Assembly (NCBI GenBank): GCA_017979445.1
Contig: CM030708.1
Location: 34,476,721-34,540,720, forward strand
Origin: Akebia trifoliata
Taxonomy: Eukaryota; Streptophyta; Magnoliopsida; Ranunculales; Lardizabalaceae
Reading direction: 5' to 3'
DNA length: 64,000 nucleotides
The notes beneath the pieces were generated by a model that was given only the letters and a program-made list of their open reading frames with translations, was not told the origin of the DNA and did no database searches. Shown in pieces: positions 12,113 to 23,225 of the stretch. How positions within the stretch are numbered: the stretch's first letter is position 1; every line of letters begins with the position of its first letter. A program made the translations under genes and the position numbers.

Positions 12113-13278
12113 TGTATCTAAAATTCTAAATGACCCAAACTTCTTGGGTTGGGCTTAGTACAAGGTTCTGGGCCAAACAAGACCTAATTATCATACATTA
12201 CACGTGGGCTAAGCTTTTAAATGAAACTGTTTTACAGCTATCCATATAGTCTTACCTATCATTGAGTTTTCTCTTGTACTCAAAAAGCTCACACTCGTGT
12301 CCTTTAGACAGTGTTGCTGAAGATCTCAAAAGAGGGGAAAGGGATCGTTAAAGACTAATGATCAAACTTTATGAATGGTATAGGTAAATTGGGTAACCTA
12401 TTCACATTTAAATTAAGGCCCAGCCCAACTTACAAGATATAGCCCAAATAGGTGGGCTTCAGGAGATAAAAGACTATGTTGGGTTTGGGGTTCAAACATT
12501 CGGCCCAATCTGTAATGTCTCATAGAATAGTAAATACGAGTCGAGTCAAGGTCCTAGCCTAAAATACTAAGCGAGCAATGGACAGTCGGACACGTCGTTG
12601 GAATTCCCAGTTTGAATTTCTCAATGAAATGGTGTTCCATTATTGTAAAATAGATTTGAATTTTTTTTTCTTCAAATGTGCAGCTAGAACAAACTATTGC
12701 GATAAGTAAAAATTGAGCCAAACCTTTGTAATGTTTGAATAGTGTGTTTTAATCTTTACTTGGGGTGTCAATAGTAGCTCTAAAATATTAGGTTATACAT
12801 AAATGAAATATATATGATATTCTAATTTATAGGTATATAATATATAAACATCTTCAAAATATGTAAGATACATCACACATGGAAATAGCTAAATAATATT
12901 ATATATGTCTAACTAAACGAAAAAAAGTGTATTAAATAAAAATAAATGTGATTACAAATGTTTGAGGGAATACTCCTCAAACAAAAACAAAAACTTCTAC
13001 CATAGACGAACTCATCGACTAAATCAAGAGTTGAAGATGATGGGCCTATGGACAAATGAAGATTATTTGAGATAAAAAATTAAAGAGGTTCCAAATAAAG
13101 TAAAGTTTTCATTTAAAAATTTAAGAGGTTTAAGACAAAAATAAATAAAATCAAGGAACTTTAGGCAAGAGGTTGATGACCAGGGATTTTGGTAAAATTT
13201 CCTTTGGTGTCTCAAAAAAGACTATGGTCAAGAGGATACATCATCAATCTAATAAAATTGGGGATATCTCAAACGTAG
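12113..13278. other. Intergenic spacer, no gene seen
   Basis: AT-rich DNA. A possible member of the short 'CCAACTTTTACT' MITE family lies at about 12690-12785 (CTATTGCGATAAGTAAAAATTG at the left against TTTACTTGGGGTGTCAATAG at the right). No open frame has recognisable content. Confidence 0.5.
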
Positions 13279-13286
13279 GTTCAAGG

Positions 13287-13497
13287 CATGATTTCAAAAC
13301 TCGTCCGAGACCGAGATGTATCGCCTGAGTCGTCTTGCTATTAGGCATGAACTAGATAGAAAATCAATTTTTCAGACAAGATTTAAAACCTCACATTCAT
13401 TTTTCAAAATTTTGAACGAGTCATTTCAAACTCGTTCGAAATGACTCGGTATCTGGCATGGACTAAACAAGACGTGAAACCAAGTTTTAAAACCATG
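13287..13497. mobile_element. hAT-type MITE, CATGNTTTNAAAAC family, copy 1
   Basis: The ends are inverted: CATGATTTCAAAACTCG at the left and the complement of CAAGTTTTAAAACCATG at the right. The flanking 8-mers GTTCAAGG (13279-13286) and GTTGAGGG (13498-13505) match at 6 of 8 positions, as expected for an old 8-bp duplication. The interior repeats the ACTCG/CGAGT motif around GACTCGGTATCTGGCATGGA. A better preserved sister is at 52173-52400. Confidence 0.7.
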
Positions 13498-13505
13498 GTT
13501 GAGGG

Positions 13506-16500
13506 AAGGCATCAAATAACCATTTCCCATAAAATAAAATAAAAGTAAGAAAAATAAAAAAGGAGTGCATGGCCATTTTGTAAATATTAAAAAAAATTGA
13601 CTAATTCAGCAATGAATTAAAATGTTTCATACATCATGGGCTCTATAAATATGCCATTGGGTCAATTACAAATCAAACCTCATGATGAGTAAAAACTACC
13701 ATCACATGGACATGGTTAATCCACTTAATCTTATTTTTATGTATGATTCTACCAAAATGGAGCAAAACATTTATGAATCAATGGGCCTAAAGAGTATACT
13801 ATTTTTTTTAAAATAAAAATGATGAGTTCGATCGGTTAAGGCACATTCGGTGTTTCAATCGTGAGAAATGGGGAGTGAGGTTTAGGGACGGATTAGAAAG
13901 AAAGGATTTACTAAATGGACTATAAAGAGAAGTCCCAAAACTTAAGGACTAATTAAAAAGAAATCTCCTATCCAGGGTCTTCCAAGTAATTTCCCACAAA
14001 AAATCATTTGTGTGAGAGAGATCTTCGTATAGAAAATGTTTTGTGTCACATGGGCGGAGAGAGGGTATGTTTCTAGCATTTTTCTTATTTTAAGTTTTGG
14101 GAACTCTATCTTCAGTCTTCACGACACCCAACAGTCAACACCATTAGAGTACCACAGAAGTTGATTTCCCTTACAACTACTACTCTTGAAGGACTTTCCA
14201 TTAATATTTATAACTACAATTATGTTTTTTACTGGACATTTGATCACTTAGAGCTACCTATAAACACTTCAACATATGTTTAAAGATTATTTCATCCTTT
14301 ATCCCAGTCTCCCCTCCCCATACCATATTAGGGAGAGTTGACTTATTTGGAGAGTTGGAGTTTATTACTAGTGCACTATGGCTTTTCAACTTACTTTTTT
14401 CTAGTATAATCAGGGCCTACTCATTTATATATAGTATCGTCACCGTCTCACGTAAGAGCACTCATTAGTATGGAATCTATTCCATTAGTTATTATCACAG
14501 TTCAAATAAGATTCGGACCGCCACTTCTTTTAAAACATGGTTCTTGCCTTATTATTATTATTATTATTATTAGGTTGATGGATGGATGCTTGTTCAATCA
14601 TAAAATCTTATTTTTATCTAAGTAACAAATATTTAAATTATTAAAATCAAATGATTTTATATGAAAAAAATATAAAACTTGATTTACTCGATTGAGTTTT
14701 CATTCGAATCCTTGGCGAGTCATGTGATGGATATGCGTTTACCATATCTCGTCTAAGATATTTCAATGTAGAGCAAAATGTATCTACTGATTGTCAAAAC
14801 CTATATTTTTTGAATCACAAAAAGGAGAGTTGGCATTTGAATCACAGGCCACGGAGCAGATTATTCTAACTTCTTAGCTATTTATTTAACTTGCTTCTTC
14901 TTCCTTTTTTTCAATGAGCCAGAGTTTAACTAATTAGTGCAGATTAGATCCTTCATTTACAATTTTATTCAAAAAATGATGGTGAAAATCGTTTGACTCA
15001 CTTCAATCATCTCGACCGCAATGAGTATTGAGATGAGAAGAGAAGTTGGGATTGAAAATCATATGTTAGAACATCACAAGTAATATTTGCATGCGATAAT
15101 TGTGGAGTCCATTTTTGTCACACCTTGAGATAAGTACACATGTCCTACCTAGACCCACAACTCCGGCTTTAACCTCAGACACTTTGATTTAGAGAACTAC
15201 ATAGTCGGTCAAGAAGTTATAACACTTGGGTGAAACAATGAGTTAGCTCTAGATAGTCGAGAAATTGAATGAGATAAGGAGGAACAAGTCAAAGTAAAGG
15301 TTGGACAAGCACAATACTCTAAGACAAAAACAAGACCTGGTTATGCAGTCAAATCGTTAAATTTAATGCAAAATTTTTTACTATGTATCGAAGAAACACT
15401 TACAATAATGTTCTCTAACTCACCAACTCCCAAACAGTAAGTTCAAATTAATTTAATAATCAATGCATTGAGATACCTCAAATCAAACTCAAGTGCTATC
15501 ATTAATAAAGCATGGGAATGAAAATCTAAAATGCAACTAGCTCATGACCTATTTGGCTTATACTTCTGGGTAAATCATGTGGTGATACCTGTCTAGACAT
15601 GAAGTTATAAAACCCCCACTCAAAATAAGGAAGGGGTTTCAAATTTTATACAACACAAAAAGCAAGTATAATCTCAGGCACTTCTCTGAGATTCATTATT
15701 TATCATCTTCTTCATTTATCATACTTTGATCCACCATTCAAATTTCATTGTTATTTCTAACTTAATCTTCAGAGGATCTTTGACAGACACCACATTGAAT
15801 TCTCAATTTTCTTCATTCAAATCTTCATAGGCTCGGAGCCAACTACATCAACAAGAACCGAGGTATATGATTGAAGAAACATCCATTAAAACAAATGATT
15901 CGACGGATCAAGATCTACCAAGCTTGATCAAAGACTCTACACATCTCGAAGAGTGGGATCTAAAAAATCTTAATGAATAAAAAAGTCAAATCAAGTTTTG
16001 ATGTCAATTTAAACAAATCGAATGAATCTTCTAAGATAGCAACTTACTCAAGATATCTCTCACTCATTCTGTCTGTCAGTCTCGATCACTACAATGATTT
16101 AAGAGGCATAAATAATCTTAATCACTCCTTGCTACTAGAAAAATCAAAATTACAAAAGAAAATAATAATAAATAGGATTTAAAATTCTTCTTTTATTTTA
16201 TTTTATTTTCTTATTTATGGCAACAAGTCAACCTTTGTTGACTTTTAATATATGTAAGTTCATACTTGTATATCTCTCCATCCTAATAAAGTATTTGATT
16301 AATACGTATTACGTCGGTCGCTTTACATGATAATGGCAATAAAGTTCGCTAAACCTTAGCTTTCCTTAATCTTCAAGTGGGCCCCAAGTGCCGATGCACG
16401 TTGCTTACCAATCAAGATTCCTTGTCGGATCCTTAGGCAATAGTGGCGTATGATGTGACGCCCAACATTTTGTTTTGGTTCCAACTCGCCCTCCATTGGC

Positions 16501-18097
16501 CTTGGAAACAAGGGTTGTGGAATTATTTGGAGGGGGACTCTTTTAATCTTTCTTATAGAGCAAAGCTGATGACCCAACCTCCCCCAACTCATTTCACATT
16601 CAAAGAATATTAGAAATATGGCATTATATGATGAGGGGACCTGAGGACCATCATTCTCTATTGACCCTACTGCCTATTTACCCACTAATTCAATTAGTGG
16701 ATTAATATTTGAAGAATTTATTTTAATGTATGCTTTTCACCCTCCCTTCGAGATATAGGTCTTAGTGGTAAAGTTTTTTGAAAAATTAAAATAAATAAAT
16801 AAATAAAATTATCTACTTTATCCGCCATTGATGATTGCTTTTATTGTCATGGTAGGTGGATTACATTGCACGTCATCTCTTTCCTTCTTATTTCTTTTCC
16901 ATACTTTGATGTTAGTCAAGTCATGTTGATGCTTTTATCAAGTTTTATGAGTTATTTGAGTCGATATTTTTGTGATAGATTGTGATTTTTGTATTCTAGA
17001 ACGTATGTTAATCCTACCTCATACCATGTTTTACTGTTTTCTTTTCATATTTTCTTTGCTAGGCGTTCTCTCAAGCAATTTTTTCTTACTAATCTTTGCA
17101 TTTAACTTGTATCTCTATTAAAAATCAAGGTTTCGAGCACATGTAGTTTAACGGTCATCTCACATTTAGGGAGTTGATGGTTCATCCACGGGTCAGTACT
17201 TGATTATAATTAAAAATGTATTTTTCATTTATAAAAAAAATGATCTCGAGTCACATCTCTATATTCGACATGGGAGTAGACCATTCCTTCTCGATTAATA
17301 TAACATATCATGAATTAAGAATATAATTTGATTCGTATCTTGAGATGACATGTGTTCTTTAAAATAATTTTCATTTTTTTAAGTCTTACAATAAATAAAC
17401 GACTTGTTCAAGTGATTACAAATGTTTAACATCAAGAAATTCACACAATTTCGAGATGGACAATGTAAAGGGGGAATGAACAGTGTTTGTAAAACCTGAA
17501 TTGTGGGTTCTATGCTCCTTCCACCATATTCAACATGACAACATAACAGCATAACATGTGTTGCATATATATTAGATAAAACCATGTGGGTGAGGTTTTT
17601 ATTTCATCTTTTTGTGAAAATAGTACCTCCCCCTATTCAAGCCTTAGATCCAGCATTGCTTGCCAAAAAGCTTAAATAATACATCCAAGACTTTTAGTTT
17701 TCTTGGCAACGAAAAAGAGAAAAAGGAAGTAGAGTAGAAGCAAAAGATTAAAGTGTAAGATTCTTTGTATTTAAATGGAGTCTTCATCGTCTCTCTCTCT
17801 CTCTCTCTCTCTCTCTTATAAAGCCAAAATGGAGAAAGCTGTCAACCATTTGCTTAGACACCAATCTCTTTCTCACCAATTTCTTGAGTGACAAGTTGTC
17901 ATGATCCAGGGGTCGTTGAATATTCAATGGCCCCAACCCCAAAAAAAAAAAAAACCCTCTATATCAAACCTTTTATAATCAATTCAAGGCGCATAAATTT
18001 GGTTACAGTCAAGTAAAAATAGTGTCGAATTTTTTATGGTCTATCTAATGAAACTTGTTCTAATATCTAATCTTGTCAAGAGCTACATCTTTTCCTG
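13506..18097. other. Intergenic spacer, no gene seen
   Basis: AT-rich sequence with only short frames. A fragment at about 13870-13990 resembles the right end of the repeat at 18098-18834. An ATT run lies at about 14551-14572 and a CT run at about 17790-17816. Nothing matches a known gene or RNA. Confidence 0.5.
17790..17816. repeat. (CT)n microsatellite
   Basis: Uninterrupted CT dinucleotides are directly visible. It may be part of an old leader, but no gene follows. Confidence 0.95.
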
Positions 18098-18834
18098 GAA
18101 AAATTATTAGAAGGAATCTCACATAGGGATTTCTTTCTAATTAGTCCCTAAGTTTTAGACGGTCTCTTAATAGTCCGTTTAGTAAAAAAGAATTTATTAA
18201 CAGTCCTTGGAGTTCATCTTCCACATTTCTCATGATTGAATGTCCTAACCATTTGAATTTCTCACTTTCATAAATAAAAAAAAATAGATTTTTTTGCATC
18301 TCAATGAGTTTCAAAGATTCTATTATGTCGAAAATGATTTAAGAATGTAGAAAAAATCATTTTTTAGAGATTGTTTCAAATATTTTGAAGATGTATATTA
18401 AAAAATTAGAATTTTTCACTCTTTTTTTTCATAATTTTTGAATGAAAATCGATTAAGAATGATTTTTGTACGTTAAAATCATCTAAACAAGTCACTATCT
18501 CAAGTTTTTACTCAATCTTTCCATGTATTTTAGTTGAAAAAATTCGAAAATTGAAAATGGGTGAATTTTACTAGTATTGAGTTCACCACTTTTTATTTTA
18601 AAAATGGTGAACTCGTCAGTAAATAGTGGTGAGTTCGACAATAAAAATTGGGAACTTGACAGCAAATAAAAAGTGTCAGGTTAATTCGACAGAAAATAAA
18701 AAAGTGGTGAGTTCGCCAAATAATGAGGGACCATTTAGAAAAGAAAATTTTACTAAATGTCATATCAAGCTACGGTTGAAAACTTAAAGACTATTTAAAA
18801 AGAAGTACCTCCGTGAGGGTCGTTTAAGTAATTT
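18098..18834. mobile_element. Probable non-autonomous DNA transposon, ~740 bp
   Basis: The left end (AAAATTATTAGAAGG ... GGGATTTCTTTCTAATTAGT) pairs with the right end read backwards (AAAATTACTTAAACGACC ... ACTTCTTTTTAAATAGTC). The interior repeats the motif GTGGTGAGTTCGNCA several times in both orientations (about 18570-18720). The target duplication is unclear, so the limits are approximate. A partial relative is at about 13870-13990. Confidence 0.6.
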
Positions 18835-21800
18835 TCTTCTTTTTTTCTGTCTTAGTTTCTATAAGATCAAACCATTTCAATCTTATTTCTCTTAATCAAT
18901 CACTAGATGGGATTGCTACAATATTTTTTTTTTCAGAATTTGCACCATTTTTAATATTGTATTTCATCATATTTTTTAATTCTTAATTTAACATCTATTA
19001 TTTCTTAATTGTCATTTAGCATACATTAGGGTACGCATATAAAATAAGAATTAATAAAATTAAGAATGTGATTATTTAAGTTTGGAAATGTACGTTTGTT
19101 GTAATCGACCGATATGAAACTCTGCTCTCTTTACCTCATGTTCCATCATGTGGGGGAGTTATGGACCCCATTAAACATACTAGGAGGCAACATTTTTTGG
19201 CTCATTATATCATAAATGCTTGATATCATGTGATTAATCTATCAATAATAAATAAATAAAAGGAACTGTTATTGGCACCCCAACTTTTTATTTATCATAT
19301 TTCAATTACTTAAATTATTTCTCACAGCCCAATTAAGGATCAAGACACGTTGATCAAACATTACAATAGTTTGGCTCAAATTAAAATCCCAACACTATAA
19401 CATTTGTTCTAATAATTTCAGCAATTGTTTATAATTATGATTAGGCTCGTATAAAATTCGAAAAAAAAAAAAAATGGAAATCAAGCAAAAAGGATAAACG
19501 AGAGAGTTTCTATTCGCATCCCAATTTCTACTTATTCTTAATCATTCATTTATTTTTGTTGTTTATAATTGAAATGTAATAAGTAAAAGTTGGGGTTTCA
19601 ATAGCAATTCTCTAAATAAATATTGTTTTGTGATTTGTAATTTTTGGAATTAATACAATAACAAACAATCAAATAAAGACTTTTAAATCAGGCTAAAACA
19701 ACCTTAAGAAACCTATGTTTTTCATTACATATTAATCGTATGTTTCCATGTGGTTTTATGTATAAATGAGAGAGCTATTATTCTCACATCAATTTTTACT
19801 AATGCCACAACAATTCTCGTGTAAATCACCAAAGAATTGCACAAAGTTAGAGTCGTATTAGTAAAAGTTGGTGTGGCAATAGTAATTCTAAAAACCAATC
19901 ATTAAGAAAAAAATCTAGCATTAAGAGGTTAGAGAAAGGTGCCACCAACCTTAGTTAGTGAAGACGAAGGTTACATTTCCATCATCGAATTTCTCATGTT
20001 ATAAAATAAAATAAAAAAACTATAGGCTGATTCAAGACCCCCCCTAAATGAATAAAATTACACTTAGGGAAATTGAATTTTGTGCCGTAAATATCCTAAA
20101 AGAAATTTTTTTTTTTTTTTTTTATCAAATAATCCACGGGTGTCTTTATTGCACTTTAACGTGTGGCCTTAGGGCACATGTTATCAAGACCCGTCCATCA
20201 AACATTCACTTACGACCACAGATGAGACACAAGCCTTCAGTTTTACCTAGAAACCAATACTAACTGCAAAACCATTCAATCCCTAGGATTCTACTCCCAT
20301 TACAGCCGTTGGTTCAACGGAGGATATTTTTCTGGAAAAACAAAAAACGTTATTGGGTAGTTGACGTGTCAACGAGTGGGGACCAATTAAAACGTTAAAG
20401 CCAAGAGAATAAACCCACGTTTCATGTAGTGACGTGTGTAGAGATCCATAATATAATAGTGGACACAAATTCCAGACTGGAACAAATCACTATGGAAACA
20501 ACCAATGCATAAAATAAAAAAAACTCGGATTTCGCCGACAGTAGAGTAATAGTCAAAAGTCAAACTTTCTGACAGGTAAAAAATATATAAAATTGACAGA
20601 TTTAAATTCCTATGCACGTGTCCATATCATCTCGAACTTCACATCTTTTCTTCTGTTCACATTCACAACTTGAAAAGACAACGTGCGGCGTGCGTGGTGC
20701 GGCTTCCAAGCGACAACGCTCCACTGCCACGTCATAAGAAGATAACTCTAATCATACACGTGCCAATAATTCAGTGGACGATTCATTAAAATCATAATAT
20801 AACTCGCTTAAAACTTACACTATCTGTACGTGATTGACGTGGCAAGTGTAGAGAACCGTAGATCTTTCTCCATGTCTATCCCCCAAAAAACCAAATCACT
20901 ATGTTTAATGTTTATGTACACTTATGACGTCCGTCAACGTCATACACATCCAGTACGTTTTCCTTGCTCCGTTTCAGAAGAATAATGGTGAATGCCCGCG
21001 GTGGTTTTGGTACGCGGCTGGATATGTGGCAAAGGTGCATGACTGCACATCTTTTTCTTGTGTATCCCGAGGATAACAATCTAATGATTCTATACCCTAA
21101 CCACGTAAGTCATGTACCTTACCATGTACGAAGATCGTGTGCATACATCACGACTGATTCTAAAATCATGAGTGATGTGGAAAGTGTATAGAATCGTAAA
21201 TCTTTTTCTTTGAGATAGATAAGGGAAAAAAGTCATGAAGGACTGACAATAATTTAAAATATATTTGATGTTCGAATCAATCAAATTTGAAAAACATATG
21301 AAAAATCATATTCAGATTGAAATCTTAGATCTTAAATTATTTCATATCGGATTCAGATTTATTCCAATCCAATCCGAATATATTTTAATAATTTTTTTTA
21401 TTCTTAATTTCATATAAATACATATAAATAAAATATTTTTAATCTTTTTTTATTATTATTTCTCTTTATATTTGTAGTTGGAAAATAGATTTTTTAAAAG
21501 TTTAAATTTTTTTAAATTGATAATTTGAAAATAAGGCTTGTGTTCAAATCGATTTTGTATTAAGGATGAAATGAAACGGATTGAATTTGATTCATATATT
21601 CATTAATCCGTTTGAATTAGATCGATATATCTTTAAAAAAAAACCAATTGATATTGGAGTGGCATTGATCCGATACCGAATTGATCCGTTGCTAGTCCTA
21701 GTCATAATGAATGAATACAGTTTTGATATGCAACTAATGTGGCAACGGCATAGAACCACAAATCTTTTTCATCAAGACACACATGAGAAAGATGTGTAAT

Positions 21801-22117
21801 TGTGTGCCCTTGCAACATACCCAACCGTCGCGTACCAAAATCGTGGGCATTCATCATTATTCAAGGAAAAAATATCTATTATACTATATTCTTGCCATGT
21901 CAACCACATAGAGGCTACGTATGTTTTAGTGCATCATTTTATCTTCGTTTTATTATTGAATCTCAATAAATTGACGTTGTTGACGTGGTAGTGCAAAAAT
22001 ATCTTTTTTCTTTAAATATAAAACAAAACAAAAAATATACATCATTTTGTGTACATGTCAAGAGTCTCAAAGCAAGATTGTCGATTTTGCGTGTCATGTT
22101 TGTCATTAATCTAAACG

Positions 22118-22366
22118 AGTCATAATAATGTGACTCACCAATTGGAAAACTCAATCAATTCCTAAATGTGATAAGTTCAGAAATCGTAGATCTATATGTC
22201 TCGAGGTACATGATTATATTTTAAAATTTAAAAAGAAAAAATATGTATCCCTAAGAAATCGTGGTGTATTCTGAGATGTATAAATCTACCATTACTAAAC
22301 TTGTACACGTCAGTAAGTCGATTCAGTATGCCACTTGGCAAGTCATATTATCATGACTCTAGTCTT
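22118..22366. mobile_element. MITE related to the 52433-52663 element
   Basis: The left end GAGTCATAATAATGTGACT is the imperfect complement of the right end AGTCATATTATCATGACTC. Inside are the family motifs CGTAGATCTATATGTCTCGAG and the terminal CCACTTGGCA/TGCCACGTGG-like segment. The flanking duplication has decayed and could not be confirmed. Confidence 0.65.
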
Positions 22367-22499
22367 GAAACTATGATTTACAGTTTTTACACAACTCTTG
22401 TGGTAGATGACAGCTGTCAATAAATATTATATCGAAAAAAAGACGTGGTGTAGAGTAGAAGATAAAACCCGCCTCTAGTAATAGTATGGTACGCTCATC

Positions 22500-22715
22500 A
22501 TCTCACATAAGAATACTCACTCATCATCTCTCTCACTATCTCTGCCCACAAACCCATCTACCGCACAGTCTCACTCTCAAAATTTTTTTTTTTCTTTTTT
22601 ATCTTCTATTTTCCTTTTCTTCTCCTCTCTCTCAATTTTTCCACTAAAAATACTTCAATTTTAAACAAATCTTCATCTCTATCTACATCTCCAAACACCC
22701 CAAACCTTCTAAAAT
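22500..22715 (+). promoter_or_regulatory. CT-rich leader of the extensin-like gene
   Basis: Long runs of CT/TC and poly-T directly precede the ATG at 22716, as in many plant 5' UTRs. No certain TATA box was fixed; TATTATAT near 22426 is a candidate but is rather distant. Confidence 0.35.
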
Positions 22716-23225
22716 ATGGCGAACCCACTCTCTCTTCTCCTCCTCCTCCTTCTCTTCCTCATCTCTCCAACAAAATCAACAACCCTAACAGCAACAAAAA
22801 AAGACCAGATCACGTGCACAATGTGCTCCTCCTGCGAAAACCCATGTCAACCAGTCCTCTCTCCACCCCCACCATCAAATCCATCTCCACCCCCACCATC
22901 ACCACCACCGCCATCATCTGACTCTCCCAACTGTCCTCCACCACCATCTCCACCAAGTTCTGGCAATTACTACTACTCTCCGCCGCCTCCATCTCAGCCT
23001 TCTTACAGTTACACTCCTCCGCCTCCTAGCGGTGGCACAGGTGGCACAGTTTACCCTCCGCCGTACCAATCCTTCGCTGGTCCGCCACCACCAAACCCTA
23101 TCGTGCCTTATTTCCCTTATTACTATTATAGCCCTCCCCCTCCCTCAAATTCACCTCAATTGAAGAACTCCATTGTTTCTTCCTTAATTACCCTTATGTG
23201 TCTTGCTTTCCTCTGTTTATTTTAG
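22716..23225 (+). CDS. Short extensin-like hydroxyproline-rich glycoprotein, probably GPI-anchored
   Basis: Single-exon protein of 169 residues. Residues 1-21 form a strong Leu-rich signal peptide. A small Cys cluster follows (CTMCSSCENPCQPV, about 33-46) and then a Pro-rich body with SPPPP-type motifs: SPPPPS, NPSPPPPSPPPPS, YYYSPPPPS, YTPPPPS, YYYYSPPPPS. In extensins, Ser-Pro(4) blocks are hydroxylated and arabinosylated and Tyr motifs allow cross-linking in the wall. The C-terminal ~20 residues (IVSSLITLMCLAFLCLF) are hydrophobic after a small-residue stretch SNSPQLKNS, which suggests GPI attachment rather than a free wall extensin. There is no leucine-rich repeat. The role in cell-wall structure is inferred from composition only. 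Antisense frames here are shadows of the CCN repeats. Confidence 0.85.
   Translation: MANPLSLLLLLLLFLISPTKSTTLTATKKDQITCTMCSSCENPCQPVLSPPPPSNPSPPPPSPPPPSSDSPNCPPPPSPPSSGNYYYSPPPPSQPSYSYTPPPPSGGTGGTVYPPPYQSFAGPPPPNPIVPYFPYYYYSPPPPSNSPQLKNSIVSSLITLMCLAFLCLF

Larger units (their letters stand above)
18835..22715. other. Spacer dense in small inverted repeats
   Basis: No gene is seen. Short MITE-like inverted repeats of the 'CCAACTTTTACT' family occur at about 19502-19612 and 19768-19892. From 20600 to 22400 there are several pieces sharing GACGTGGCAAG, CCGTAGATCTTT and CTCGAGGTACA-type motifs. The clearest is at about 22118-22366. The last ~200 bases before 22716 are CT-rich and serve as the leader of the extensin-like gene. 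Confidence 0.55.

Noticed and set aside
22810..22992. Minus-strand 60-codon frame
   Set aside because: Shadow of the CCN proline codons of the extensin-like gene.
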